Assembly (NCBI RefSeq): GCF_026262575.1 | Contig: NZ_JAPKFL010000030.1 | Coordinates: 1 to 64,000 of the forward strand | DNA: 64,000 bases | Source of the DNA: Streptomyces marinisediminis | GTDB lineage: Bacteria; Actinomycetota; Actinomycetes; Streptomycetales; Streptomycetaceae | Direction: 5' to 3' | Shown here: piece by piece, positions 22,393-31,247 of the stretch | How positions within the stretch are numbered: the first letter of the stretch is position 1 | How the letters are laid out: the number at the start of each line of letters is the position of its first letter | Position numbers and translations under genes: made by a program | The notes under the pieces: model-generated | Databases searched by the model: none | Seen by the model: the letters and a program-made list of their open reading frames with translations, nothing else | Told to the model about the DNA's origin: nothing

Positions 22393-23934
22393 TTGCCACC
22401 AACGCCGCGTTCCGCCGGCCGTTCCATCGACGAGAGCTTCACCGCGCTGCCCCTGCGGCGGCTGGCGGACGCGGCGCTGGCCCGCGCCCGCGCGCTGGGC
22501 GCCGACCACGCGGACTTCCGCTACGAGCGGGTGCGCAGCGCCTCCTGGACGCTGCGGGACGCGCGCCCGGCGGGCTCGGCGGACACCACCGACGCGGGGT
22601 ACGCGGTGCGCGTGGTGCACGGCGGGGCGTGGGGCTTCGCGGCCGGGGTGGACCCGACCGAGGACGGCGCGGCCCGGGTGGCGGCGCAGGCGGTGGCGAT
22701 GGCCAAGCTGTCGGCGCGGGTGATCCGGGCGGCGGGGACCGAGGAGTGGGTGGAGCTGGCCGACGAGCCCGCCCACGGGGAGCGCACGTGGGTCTCGGCC
22801 TACGACGTCAACCCGTTCGACGTCCCGGACGAGGAGAAGACGGGGCTGCTGACGGCGTGGAGCGAGCGGCTCCTGGCCGCCGAGGGCGTGGCCCACGTGG
22901 ACGCGTCGCTGCTGGCGGTGCAGGAGAACAAGTTCTACGCCGACACCGCGGGGACGGTCACCACGCAGCAGCGGGTGCGGCTGCACCCGCAGCTCACGGC
23001 CGTGGCGGTCGCGGACTCCGGGGAGTTCGACACCATGCGCACCATCGCGCCGCCGGTGGGCCGGGGCTGGGAGTACCTGACGGGCACCGGCTGGGACTGG
23101 GACGCGGAGCTGGCCGAGCTGCCCGAGCTGCTGGCCCAGAAGATGGCCGCGCCCGGGGTCGAGCCGGGCTCCTACGACCTGGTGGTGCACCCCTCGAACC
23201 TGTGGCTGACGATCCACGAGTCCGTGGGCCACGCCACCGAGCTGGACCGGGCGCTCGGGTACGAGGCGGCGTACGCGGGCACGTCGTTCGCCACCTTCGA
23301 CCAGCTCGGCACGCTGCGGTACGGCTCCCCGGCCATGAACGTCACCGGGGACCGCACGGCCGAACACGGACTGGCCACCGTCGGGTACGACGACGAGGGC
23401 GTGGCCGCGCAGTCCTGGGACCTGGTCAGGGACGGCGTGCTCGTCGGCTACCAGCTCGACCGGCGCATCGCCCGCCTGACCGGGCTCGGCCGCTCCAACG
23501 GCTGCGCCCACGCCGACTCCCCCGCGCACGTGCCGGTGCAGCGCATGGCGAACGTCTCGCTGGTGCCCGCGCCCGGGGGCCCGTCCACCGAGGAGCTGAT
23601 CTCGGGCGTGGAGCGCGGCATCTACGTCGTCGGGGACCGGTCGTGGTCGATCGACATGCAGCGGTACAACTTCCAGTTCACCGGGCAGCGGTTCTTCCGG
23701 ATCCAGGACGGGCGGCTGGCCGGGCAGGTGCGGGACGTGGCCTACCAGGCGACGACGACGGACTTCTGGGGGTCGCTGGAGGCCGTCGGCGGCCCGCAGA
23801 CCTACCTGCTGGCGGGCGCGTTCAACTGCGGCAAGGCGCAGCCGGGCCAGATCGCCGCCGTCTCGCACGGCTGTCCCTCGGCGCTGTTCCGCGGCGTCAA
23901 CATCCTCAACACCACCCAGGAGGCCGGGCGATGA
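22393..23934 (+). CDS. tldD: TldD family metalloprotease
   Basis: 513-aa TldD-type subunit. The zinc motif HESVGH (H275-E276-x3-H280) is present. Further family marks: FRYERVRSASW at the start, YDLVVHPSNLWLTIHES, TGLGRSNGCAHAD and HGCPSALFRGVN. In other bacteria TldD and TldE form a heterodimeric protease that degrades unfolded or leader peptides, with the active site in TldD. TTG at 22393 is preferred because GGGAGG at 22382-22387 sits five bases before it; ATG at 22369 would add eight residues. It overlaps tldE by ATGA. Confidence 0.92.
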   Translation: MPPTPRSAGRSIDESFTALPLRRLADAALARARALGADHADFRYERVRSASWTLRDARPAGSADTTDAGYAVRVVHGGAWGFAAGVDPTEDGAARVAAQAVAMAKLSARVIRAAGTEEWVELADEPAHGERTWVSAYDVNPFDVPDEEKTGLLTAWSERLLAAEGVAHVDASLLAVQENKFYADTAGTVTTQQRVRLHPQLTAVAVADSGEFDTMRTIAPPVGRGWEYLTGTGWDWDAELAELPELLAQKMAAPGVEPGSYDLVVHPSNLWLTIHESVGHATELDRALGYEAAYAGTSFATFDQLGTLRYGSPAMNVTGDRTAEHGLATVGYDDEGVAAQSWDLVRDGVLVGYQLDRRIARLTGLGRSNGCAHADSPAHVPVQRMANVSLVPAPGGPSTEELISGVERGIYVVGDRSWSIDMQRYNFQFTGQRFFRIQDGRLAGQVRDVAYQATTTDFWGSLEAVGGPQTYLLAGAFNCGKAQPGQIAAVSHGCPSALFRGVNILNTTQEAGR

Positions 23935-25331
23935 GCAAGCCGACCGCACCGCACGAGATCGTCGAGCGGGCTCTGGCGCTGTCGCGGGCCGACGGCTGCG
24001 TGGTGCTCGCCGAGGAGCAGTCGTCGGCGAACCTGCGCTGGGCCGGCAACGCGCTGACCACCAACGGCGTCACCCGGGGGCGCAGCCTGACGGTGATCGC
24101 GACCGTGGACGGCGGGCGGGGGACGGCCTCGGGGGTCGTCTCGCGGTCCGGGGTGACCGCCGAGGAGCTGGAGCCGCTGGTCCGCGCGGCCGAGGAGGCG
24201 GCCCGCACCGCCGGGCCGGCCGAGGACGCGCAGCCGCTGGTGGCGGGCGGCGAGGCGTCGCCGTCGTTCACCGAGCCGCCCGCCGAGACCTCCGCCGCGG
24301 TCTTCGACGCCTTCGCCCCGGCGCTGGGCGAGTGCTTCGCCGCCGCCCGCGCCGCGGACCGCAGGCTGTACGGCTTCGCCTACCACGAGATGGTCTCGAC
24401 GTACCTGGGCAGCTCGACGGGGCTGCGGCTGCGGCACGACCAGCCGACGGGGACGCTGGAGCTGAACGCCAAGTCCGCCGACGGCACCGCCTCGGCGTGG
24501 GCGGGCCGGGCCACGCGGGACTTCGCCGACGTCGACCCGGCGGCGCTCGACGCCGAGCTGGCGCAGCGGCTCGCGTGGTCGCGGCGGCGCGTGGAGCTGC
24601 CCGCCGGGCGGTACGAGACGCTGCTGCCGCCGACGGCCGTCGCCGACCTGCTGATCTACCAACTGTGGTCGGCCTCCGCCCGGGACGCCGCCGAGGGCCG
24701 CACGGTCTTCAGCGCCCCGGGCGGCGCGACGCGGGTGGGCGAGCGGCTCGCCGGGCTCCCGCTCACCCTGCGCAGCGACCCGCGGGCCCCGGGCCTGCAG
24801 TGCGCGCCGTTCGTCGTCGCGCACGCCTCGGGCGACGCGGCGTCGACGTTCGACAACGGGCTGCCGCTGGCCGCCACGGACTGGCTGCGCGCGGGCAGGC
24901 TCGCCCACCTGCTGACCACCCGGCACTCCGCGGAGCTGACCGGGCTGCCGCTGACCCCGGGGGTGGACAACCTGATCCTGGACGGCGGCGGCGAGCGGAG
25001 CCTGGCCCAGATGGTGGCCGCCTCCGGTCACGACGGGCCCGCGCTGCTGCTGACCAGCCTGTGGTACATCCGGGAGGTGGACCCGGCCACCCTGCTGCTG
25101 ACCGGCCTCACCCGGGACGGGGTCTACCTGGTGGAGAACGGCGAGGTGACGGGGGCGGTGAACAACTTCCGCTTCAACGAGTCGCCGGTGAGCCTGCTGG
25201 GCCGGGCCACCGAGGCCGGCCGGACCGAGCAGACCCTCTCCCGGGAGTGGGGGGACTACTTCCCGCGGACCGCGATGCCGCCGCTGCGCGTCCCGGACTT
25301 CAACATGAGCTCGGTCAGCCAGGGTGTGTGA
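23931..25331 (+). CDS. tldE: TldE/PmbA family protein
   Basis: 466-aa partner of TldD. It lacks the HExxxH zinc motif, as expected for TldE/PmbA. Visible family segments are NLRWAGNALTTNGVTRGRSL, KSADGTASAWAGRATRDF, FDNGLPLAATDWL and FNESPVSLLGRATEAGR near the C-terminus. The ATG lies in the tldD stop (ATGA), so translation is coupled and equal amounts are likely. TldD/E proteases process some ribosomal peptides (e.g. microcin B17 in E. coli); no such precursor is encoded nearby, so here a general proteolytic role is more likely. Confidence 0.9.
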   Translation: MSKPTAPHEIVERALALSRADGCVVLAEEQSSANLRWAGNALTTNGVTRGRSLTVIATVDGGRGTASGVVSRSGVTAEELEPLVRAAEEAARTAGPAEDAQPLVAGGEASPSFTEPPAETSAAVFDAFAPALGECFAAARAADRRLYGFAYHEMVSTYLGSSTGLRLRHDQPTGTLELNAKSADGTASAWAGRATRDFADVDPAALDAELAQRLAWSRRRVELPAGRYETLLPPTAVADLLIYQLWSASARDAAEGRTVFSAPGGATRVGERLAGLPLTLRSDPRAPGLQCAPFVVAHASGDAASTFDNGLPLAATDWLRAGRLAHLLTTRHSAELTGLPLTPGVDNLILDGGGERSLAQMVAASGHDGPALLLTSLWYIREVDPATLLLTGLTRDGVYLVENGEVTGAVNNFRFNESPVSLLGRATEAGRTEQTLSREWGDYFPRTAMPPLRVPDFNMSSVSQGV

Positions 25332-25337
25332 CCGGCT

Positions 25338-25343
25338 TAGACT
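25338..25343 (+). promoter_or_regulatory. Candidate tyrS -10 element
   Basis: TAGACT just after the tldE stop, 44 bases before the tyrS GTG. No good -35 is visible, so tyrS may also be read from the tldDE message. Confidence 0.35.
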
Positions 25344-25386
25344 CGTGCCCGACAGCCACCCGCCCCCGAGCTACCAGGACGCAAAC

Positions 25387-26799
25387 GTGACACGCCTCGG
25401 CGAATCCGTGCGGCGCGCGAGCGCGCTGCTGGCGCAGGACCTCTCCTCCGACGCGACGGTGGAGCGACTGCTCACCGAGACGGGTGCCCGGCGCTCCCTC
25501 GATTTGAGCGACCTGAGCGCCACTGAGCAGGCCGAGCTCATCGCCTCCCGGGCGGTGGAGGTGCTGCCGGGCGTGGAGCGGATGGCCGAGCGGATCGAGC
25601 GGCGGCGCGCGGAGGGCCGGGGGCTGCACGTCAAGCTGGGCATCGACCCCACCGGCACCGACGTGCACCTCGGGCACGCGGTGCCGTTCATCGTGCTCAG
25701 CCGCTTCCAGCGCATGGGGCACGACGTCACGGTGCTGATCGGGGACATCACCGCGAAGATCGGCGACCCCTCGGGCCGCACGGCCGAGCGGCCGCCGCTG
25801 ACCGACGAGGACATCGCCCGCAACCTCTCCGGCTACCGGGAGCAGGTGCGTCCGTTCTTCGACTTCGAGCGGGTGCGGTTCGTGCACAACAACGAGTGGC
25901 TGGCCGACCTGGCCTTCCCACGGCTGATCGGCATCCTGGCGCACGTGCCCGCCTCCCAGCTCCTCCAGCGCGAGGACTTCCGCACCCGGCTCGCGGCCGG
26001 CTCCGGGCTCACCATGTCGGAGCTGATCTACCCCGTGGCCATGGCCATCGACTCCGCCGAGCTGGACTGCGACCTGGAGCTCGGCGGCGTCGACCAGCTC
26101 CTGAACATGCAGACCGGTCGCAAGGTGATGGAGATCTACGGGCTCCAGCCCCAGCTCATCGCCGCGATGCCGCTGATCGAGGGCACCGACGGCTCGGGCG
26201 CGAAGATGTCGAAGTCCAAGGACAACTACATCGCGCTCAGCGCCTCGGCCGACGACGTGTTCGGCAAGGTCATGTCGATCCCGGACCGCCTGATGACGCC
26301 GTACCTGCGGGCCTGGACGGAGTGGACGGACCCCGAGATCGACGCCGTCGCCGCCCGCGTCGCGGACGGCTCGCTGCACCCGATGGACCTGAAGAAAGTC
26401 CTGGCCGGCGAGGTGGTCATGGCGCTGCACGGGCGGGAGGCGGCGATGGCCGCGCGGGCCGGCTTCGTCGCCCGGTTCTCCCGCAGGTCCTTCACCGAGG
26501 TCGCCTCGCTGCCGGTGGTGGACGCGGGCCGGCACGGCGGCGAGGGCATCGCGGCGGTGCTGACCCGGGTGCTGGAGTTCACCCCGAGCGCCTCGGCGGC
26601 CCGCCGGGTGGCCAAGCAGAACGGGCTGCGCCTGGTCGTGGAGCCCGCGGCGGGCTCGCAGCACGCGCTGGTGCTCACCGAGGCGGAGGCGCTGCGTCCG
26701 CTGGCCGAGGTGGCCGCCGAGAAGCTGGCCGAGGCCGGCGTCACGGGCACCGTGTACCTGAAGGCCGGCCGCAAGATCGCCGAGATCACGGGGCTGTAG
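25387..26799 (+). CDS. tyrS: Tyrosyl-tRNA synthetase, KMSKS (TyrZ-like) type
   Basis: 470-aa class I synthetase. HLGH (94-97) stands for HIGH, and KMSKS (273-277) is intact. Tyrosine-type pocket words are present: LIYPVAMAIDSAELDCDLELGGVDQ and GRKVMEIYG. A C-terminal S4-like RNA-binding domain is at about 395-470 (SASAARRVAKQNGLRL). About 75 N-terminal residues precede the catalytic core. Classic TyrS enzymes carry KFGKT/S in place of KMSKS, so this belongs to the other clade (TyrZ, Thermus-like). GTG at 25387 has AGGA seven bases upstream. It may be the only TyrRS or a second copy; that cannot be told from this window. Confidence 0.9.
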   Translation: MTRLGESVRRASALLAQDLSSDATVERLLTETGARRSLDLSDLSATEQAELIASRAVEVLPGVERMAERIERRRAEGRGLHVKLGIDPTGTDVHLGHAVPFIVLSRFQRMGHDVTVLIGDITAKIGDPSGRTAERPPLTDEDIARNLSGYREQVRPFFDFERVRFVHNNEWLADLAFPRLIGILAHVPASQLLQREDFRTRLAAGSGLTMSELIYPVAMAIDSAELDCDLELGGVDQLLNMQTGRKVMEIYGLQPQLIAAMPLIEGTDGSGAKMSKSKDNYIALSASADDVFGKVMSIPDRLMTPYLRAWTEWTDPEIDAVAARVADGSLHPMDLKKVLAGEVVMALHGREAAMAARAGFVARFSRRSFTEVASLPVVDAGRHGGEGIAAVLTRVLEFTPSASAARRVAKQNGLRLVVEPAAGSQHALVLTEAEALRPLAEVAAEKLAEAGVTGTVYLKAGRKIAEITGL

Positions 26800-26824
26800 C
26801 GAACGCCCCGGGCTTGGAGCGGGG

Positions 26825-26860
26825 CGGCGTGGGCCGGGTGCAGACTCCCGGCCCACGCCG
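26825..26860. terminator. Bidirectional terminator, tyrS / GlsB-type gene
   Basis: 14-bp stem CGGCGTGGGCCGGG (26825-26838), 8-nt loop, CCCGGCCCACGCCG (26847-26860). Confidence 0.85.
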
Positions 26861-26899
26861 TTCCCCGCCGCCCACGCGCGTGGGTCACGCGGGCGGGGC

Positions 26900-27181
26900 C
26901 TACCTCCCGTGGGACCGGCTGCCGCGCCTGATCGACGCCCACAGCGGGGCGCCGATGGCGACGATCAGCACGGCGCCGGCCAGTTGCAGCAGGTGCCTGA
27001 TCCAGTCGATGCCGTCGGTGTCCCCCACGCCCATCCAGCCCGCGACGGCGTTGCCCAGCAGGCTGCCGAGCACACCGAAGATGAGCGTCAGCCAGATCGG
27101 GATGTCCTGCTTGCCGGGGAGGATGGCGCGGGCCAGCACACCCAGGATCAAACCCACGATGATTGCCCACAACCAACTCAT
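26900..27181 (-). CDS. GlsB/YeaQ/YmgE family membrane protein
   Basis: 93-aa small stress-associated membrane protein. Three hydrophobic segments: about 3-19 (WLWAIIVGLILGVLARA), 28-47 (PIWLTLIFGVLGSLLGNAVA) and 61-82 (LLQLAGAVLIVAIGAPLW). The Gly-rich pattern GLILGVLAR and ILPGKQ is the hallmark of the family. The function is unknown beyond an association with envelope or acid stress. GGAGG lies four bases before the ATG. It is divergent from the DUF3099 gene. Confidence 0.9.
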   Translation of the reverse strand: MSWLWAIIVGLILGVLARAILPGKQDIPIWLTLIFGVLGSLLGNAVAGWMGVGDTDGIDWIRHLLQLAGAVLIVAIGAPLWASIRRGSRSHGR

Positions 27182-27385
27182 GTCGCCTCCTAGTACGGCG
27201 CTGTGGACGGACCTCATCAGCGTGCCCACACCCGCACGCCCCGCACATCCGCTGGGCGTCCGTACGGGTGAGCGCCGGGCGGCCGCGCCCCGCGCGCGGC
27301 GCACCCCGGGGCCGGGCGTACCGTGGAAGGCGTCGGGGGGCCCGGGCGGTCCGGCCGTGGCCGGCGTGTGAGCAGGTGGTGCAGC

Positions 27386-27925
27386 GTGAGGCGGAAGCAG
27401 CACGGCCCCGAGGTCTTCCGGATCACCGGGGCCCGGCAGGGGCTGACCGACGACGTCCGGGGCCGGCAGCGGCGTTACGTGATCGCCATGCTGGTGCGCA
27501 CCCTCTCGGTGCTGCTGACGGTGGCCCTGTGGAACGTCTCCCGGCCGCTGGCGGTGGTGGCGCTCGTCCTGGGCGGCCTGCTGCCGTACGTGGCCGTGGT
27601 GATCGCCAACGCCGGGCGGGAGAACGCCGGCGACCTGCCCGCGACGCTGGTGCCGCCGCCCGGCCGCCCGGAGCTGGGCTCCCCGGCCGCCGACCCGGCC
27701 GAGCCCGCACCGCCGCGGGAGCCGGACGAGGTACTGACCGCCGACGGCGTGCCGTACGCGGGTGGGACCCGGGGCGCGCACGCGGCCCGGGGCGCGGCCG
27801 GGGCGGGCCGCGCGGCCGGGGCGCCGGGTGCGGCCGGGGCGCGGGATTCCGCGCCGCCGACGGGGCCGGGGCCGGAGCCGGGGCCGCGGGAGCACGCCGG
27901 GCCGGAGCGCGCCGGGCCGCGCTGA
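27386..27925 (+). CDS. DUF3099 membrane protein
   Basis: 179-aa protein with the DUF3099 core: EVFRITGARQGLTDDVRGRQ (about 9-28) and two adjacent membrane helices (about 33-55 and 56-75, with TLSVLLTVALWNV and AVVALVLGGLLPYVAVVIANA). The second half is a long Pro/Ala/Gly-rich, probably unstructured cytoplasmic or external tail, not conserved. GTG at 27386 has AGGTGG six bases upstream; GTG at 27368 is possible. Function unknown. The gene lies between GlsB and a small Cys-rich protein, as in S. coelicolor (from memory). Confidence 0.82.
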   Translation: MRRKQHGPEVFRITGARQGLTDDVRGRQRRYVIAMLVRTLSVLLTVALWNVSRPLAVVALVLGGLLPYVAVVIANAGRENAGDLPATLVPPPGRPELGSPAADPAEPAPPREPDEVLTADGVPYAGGTRGAHAARGAAGAGRAAGAPGAAGARDSAPPTGPGPEPGPREHAGPERAGPR

Positions 27926-28065
27926 GCGCCGCTCGGGCGTGTCGCGTCCGCTCGCGCCCCGGTTCGAGCAAAGCTCATGCCGAACGCGGCCGTTCGGGTC
28001 ACGTGCGAGGAGCGCGCGTGCCATACTTCCTACGCGCTCCGTATCCCCCGTCGGAGCGATCGATC

Positions 28066-28101
28066 GACGCCGGGCAGCTCCCCCCGTGGCTGCCCGGCGT
28101 C
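28066..28101 (+). terminator. Terminator after the DUF3099 gene
   Basis: 13-bp perfect stem GACGCCGGGCAGC (28066-28078) with GCTGCCCGGCGTC (28089-28101), 10-nt loop. Confidence 0.7.
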
Positions 28102-28135
28102 ATCGCGTGCGGCGGCCCCGTGTTTGGATGGGCGG

Positions 28136-28363
28136 ATGAGCGAGGACGCGCCGATCTGCTCGGCAAAGGGGTGCCGCGCCGCCGCCGCGTGGGTGCTGGC
28201 CTGGAACAACCCGAAGCTGCACACGCCCGAGCGCCGCAAGACCTGGCTGGCCTGCGCGGAGCACCGCGAGCACCTGGCGCGCTTCCTGGACGTGCGCGGC
28301 TTCCTGAAGGACGTGGTCCCGTTCGCCGAGTGGGAGGCGCGCGGCGCGCCGCCCACCGGCTGA
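28136..28363 (+). CDS. Small Cys/His protein, possible zinc ribbon, 75 aa
   Basis: Conserved-looking short protein without a known function. C8 and C13 (CSAKGC) and C40-x2-H43 (CAEHREH, with H46) could hold one zinc ion. Other features are WVLAWNNPKLHTPERRKTW and a final EWEARGAPP. ATG at 28136 follows a TTTGGATGGGCGG stretch with only a weak ribosome binding site. It ends 22 bp from the convergent moaA end. Codon bias is typical of the genome, so it is a real gene. Confidence 0.75.
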   Translation: MSEDAPICSAKGCRAAAAWVLAWNNPKLHTPERRKTWLACAEHREHLARFLDVRGFLKDVVPFAEWEARGAPPTG

Positions 28364-28385
28364 GCGCCCGGCGGCGGGCCCGGTG

Positions 28386-29375
28386 TCAGCCGCCGATGGC
28401 CGACATGGGGCGGTCGGGCTGGACGAAGGACGGGTCGTCGATGCCGGCGCCCGCCTTCTTCCCCCACATCGCCGTGCGCCACAGCCCGGCCACCGTCGCG
28501 TCGTCGGCGCCCGCGCGCAGCGCGCCGCGCAGGTCGCTCTCCTCGGTGGCGAACAGGCAGGTGCGGACCTGGCCGTCGGCCGTCAGGCGCGTGCGGTCGC
28601 AGGCGCGGCAGAACGGGCGGGTCACCGAGGCGATGACGCCGACGCGGTGCGGGCCGCCGTCGACGACCCAGCGCTCGGCGGGCGCGGAGCCCCGCTCCTC
28701 GCGCCCCTCGGGGGTGAGGGTGAAGCGGGTGCGCAGGGCGGCCAGGATGTCGCCGGCGGTGATCATGCCCTCGCGCTGCCAGCCGTGCTGGGGGTCCAGC
28801 GGCATCTGCTCGATGAAGCGCAGCTCGTAGCCGTGTTCGACGGCCCAGGCCAGCAGGTCGGGCGCCTCCCCCTCGTTGAACCCCGGCATCAGCACGGCGT
28901 TGACCTTGACCGGGGTGAGGTCGGCCGCGCGGGCCGCGGCCAGGCCGCGCAGCACGTCGGCGTGGCGCTTGCGGCGGGTCAGGCGCTGGAAGACCTCCGG
29001 GTCGAGGGTGTCCAGCGACACGTTCACCCGGTCGAGGCCCGCGGCCCTCAGCGCCGCCGCGGTGCGCTCCAGACCGATGCCGTTGGTCGTCAGGGAGAGC
29101 CGGGGCCGGGGGGTGAGCCCGGCGCAGCGCTCCACGAGGGAGACGAGCCCGGGCCTCAGCAGCGGCTCCCCGCCGGTGAAGCGGACCTCGCGGACGCCCA
29201 GCTCGGTGACGGCGATGCGCACCAGGCGCACGATCTCGTCGTCGGTGAGCAGCTCGGGCTTGGCGAGCCACTGCAGGCCCTCTTCGGGCATGCAGTAGGT
29301 GCACCGCAGGTTGCAGCGGTCGGTCAGCGAGACCCGCAGGTCCGTGGCGACCCGGCCGTACGTGTCGATCAGCAT
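28386..29375 (-). CDS. moaA: GTP 3',8-cyclase MoaA
   Basis: 329-aa radical-SAM enzyme for the first step of molybdenum-cofactor synthesis (GTP to 3',8-cyclo-H2GTP). The N-terminal cluster motif C21-x3-C25-x2-C28 (CNLRCTYC) binds the SAM-bound [4Fe-4S]. The C-terminal cluster ligands are C256, C259 and C273 (CRACDRTRLTADGQVRTC). The essential C-terminal GG is the very end of the protein. FTGGEPLLRP (67-76) is also typical. AGGAC lies about eight bases before the ATG. No other moa gene is next to it. Confidence 0.97.
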   Translation of the reverse strand: MLIDTYGRVATDLRVSLTDRCNLRCTYCMPEEGLQWLAKPELLTDDEIVRLVRIAVTELGVREVRFTGGEPLLRPGLVSLVERCAGLTPRPRLSLTTNGIGLERTAAALRAAGLDRVNVSLDTLDPEVFQRLTRRKRHADVLRGLAAARAADLTPVKVNAVLMPGFNEGEAPDLLAWAVEHGYELRFIEQMPLDPQHGWQREGMITAGDILAALRTRFTLTPEGREERGSAPAERWVVDGGPHRVGVIASVTRPFCRACDRTRLTADGQVRTCLFATEESDLRGALRAGADDATVAGLWRTAMWGKKAGAGIDDPSFVQPDRPMSAIGG

Positions 29376-29646
29376 GCGCGCCAGTCCTCACACGGTTGTT
29401 TCCCTGCTTCGCAGCGTACGCGAGTGACACCGGCTTCAACAGATCGTTGATGTTACAAGATGACCACCCTGTGTTAACTTTTGACGTTTATACGACACGG
29501 TCATTGCCGCTCGATATCGGTCGGGGATAGCTTCGCACCGGCCCCCGGACGGTCAACTCCGCATACCGGACGGCGGCTTGCCCCGCTGTGCCCCCGTCCG
29601 GGAGCCCAGCGCGCACCACCCCCAGCCCCGAGAACATGGAGACCCC
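29376..29646. promoter_or_regulatory. A/T-rich divergent promoter region, moaA / subtilase
   Basis: About 270 bp, the most A/T-rich stretch of the window (TGTGTTAACTTTTGACGTTTATACGA near 29471-29496). For the subtilase, TTGCCG (29504-29509), 18-base spacer, TAGCTT (29528-29533) is the best pair. For moaA on the minus strand, TTGAAG (29439-29434) and TACGCT (29418-29413) are 15 bases apart, which is short. TCAAC-n5-GTTGA at about 29436-29450 is a small inverted repeat. Confidence 0.5.
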
Positions 29647-31173
29647 ATGGCATTGAGCCCCCTGTCCAGACGGCGGCGCCTGCTCGCGGTACCGGCCGGA
29701 GTGGCCCTGACCGTCTCGCTCGGGCTGCTGCCCGGCACGAGCCCCGCGCTCGCGAAGGGGAAGCCTGCCACCGAGGACGGCCCGACGCTGTCGTACGTGG
29801 TGAACACCGACGCCGGCAAGAAGGCCGTCAAGAAGGCCAAGAAGGCCATCAAGAAGGCCGACGGCACGGTCGTCACCGCCTGGGAGGAGATCGGCGTCAT
29901 CGTCGCCCACTCCGCCAACCCGGAGTTCGGCGACGAGCTGCGCGCCACCAGGAACATCGACTCCGCGGGCGCCACCCGCACCGCGCCCCTGATCCCGGCG
30001 GCCACCACCGACGTCGGCGAGCCGGAGTACGTCAAACCGCCCAAGCAGGGCTTCTCGGCCGCCGCGGCCGGCGGCGAGACCAACGAGCCGCTGGAGTCGC
30101 TGCAGTGGCCGCTGGCCCAGATCAACGCGCCCGAGGCGCACCGGATCAGCGAGGGCAGCCGCGACGTGACCGTCGCCGTCATCGACACCGGCGTGGACGA
30201 CACCCACCCCGACCTCGCCCCGAACTTCTCCGCCCGGCAGTCCGCCAACTGCGTCGGCGGGGTCGCCGACACCTCCGAGGGCGCCTGGCGGCCCTACCCG
30301 GACGGCAGCTACCACGGCACCCACGTGGCCGGCATCGTCGCCGCGCCGCGCAACGGCATCGGCGTGGCCGGTGCCGCGCCGGGCGTGTCGGTGTCCTCCA
30401 TCAAGGTGAGCGAGCCGGGCACCAGCCTCTTCTACACCGAGGCCGTGGTGTGCGCGTTCATGTTCGCCGCCGACCGGGGCGTGGAGATCACCAACAACAG
30501 CTACTACATCGACCCGTGGCTGTTCGCCTGCAAGGACGACCCGGACCAGGGCGCCCTGGTGGACGCGGTGACGCGCGCGCTGCGGTACTCGCAGGGCGAG
30601 GGCGTCGCGCACATCACCTCGGCGGGCAACTCCAACCTGGACCTGGCGGCCGACGAGCTCACCGACACCACGAGCCCGAACGACAGCACGGCCGTCGAGC
30701 GCACGATCGACCCGGGCGTGTGCCCGGACCTGCCCACCCAGCTCCCCGGCGTGACCTCGGTCTCCTCCACCGGCGCGCACGGTGAGAAGTCCTACTTCTC
30801 CAACTACGGCCTGGGCGAGATCGACATCGCCGCCCCGGGCGGCGACGCGCGCTACCAGATCCCCGACGCGCCGGCGAAGCACGGCGGCGTGCTGTCCACC
30901 ATGCCGGGCGGCGAGTACGCCTTCCTGCAGGGGACCTCGATGGCCGGTCCGTACGTGGCCGGGGTGGCCGCGCTCATCAAGAGCGAGGACCCGCGGGTCA
31001 CCCCGCAGGAGCTCGGCTGGCGCCTCAAGGCACAGGCGCAGAGCACGCCGTGCCCCGAGGGCGAGTTCGACCCCAGCGGTGACGGCCGGTACGCGGCGAC
31101 CTGCACGGGCACCCAGCACATCAACAGCTTCTACGGCTACGGCGTCGTCGACGCGCTCGCGGCCGTGAAGTGA
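29647..31173 (+). CDS. Secreted subtilisin-like serine protease (S8)
   Basis: 508-aa preproenzyme. Sec signal peptide at about 1-36 (RRRRLLAVPAGVALTVSLGLL, cleavage near ALA). A pro-region (about 37-155) contains an unusual lysine-rich stretch, KKAVKKAKKAIKKADG. The catalytic domain has D180 (VIDTGVDDTHPDL), H223 (YHGTHVAGIV) and S431 (GTSMAGPYVAGVAAL). The oxyanion Asn lies in ITSAGNSN. There is no C-terminal anchor. It should act outside the cell after pro-region removal. ATG at 29647 has GGAGA four bases upstream. Cysteine pairs (CVGG, CAFMF, CPDL) suggest disulphides. Confidence 0.95.
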   Translation: MALSPLSRRRRLLAVPAGVALTVSLGLLPGTSPALAKGKPATEDGPTLSYVVNTDAGKKAVKKAKKAIKKADGTVVTAWEEIGVIVAHSANPEFGDELRATRNIDSAGATRTAPLIPAATTDVGEPEYVKPPKQGFSAAAAGGETNEPLESLQWPLAQINAPEAHRISEGSRDVTVAVIDTGVDDTHPDLAPNFSARQSANCVGGVADTSEGAWRPYPDGSYHGTHVAGIVAAPRNGIGVAGAAPGVSVSSIKVSEPGTSLFYTEAVVCAFMFAADRGVEITNNSYYIDPWLFACKDDPDQGALVDAVTRALRYSQGEGVAHITSAGNSNLDLAADELTDTTSPNDSTAVERTIDPGVCPDLPTQLPGVTSVSSTGAHGEKSYFSNYGLGEIDIAAPGGDARYQIPDAPAKHGGVLSTMPGGEYAFLQGTSMAGPYVAGVAALIKSEDPRVTPQELGWRLKAQAQSTPCPEGEFDPSGDGRYAATCTGTQHINSFYGYGVVDALAAVK

Positions 31174-31217
31174 CGCAGACGCTCGGGCGCCCTGGGGCCA
31201 GGGCTCCCGCGCGGTGA

Positions 31218-31247
31218 AGGGGCCGGGCGCATGCGCCCGGCCCCTTT
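31218..31247 (+). terminator. Strong terminator after the subtilase gene
   Basis: 30-base perfect palindrome AAGGGGCCGGGCG-CATG-CGCCCGGCCCCTT followed by T, the closest to a classical terminator in the window. Confidence 0.9.
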
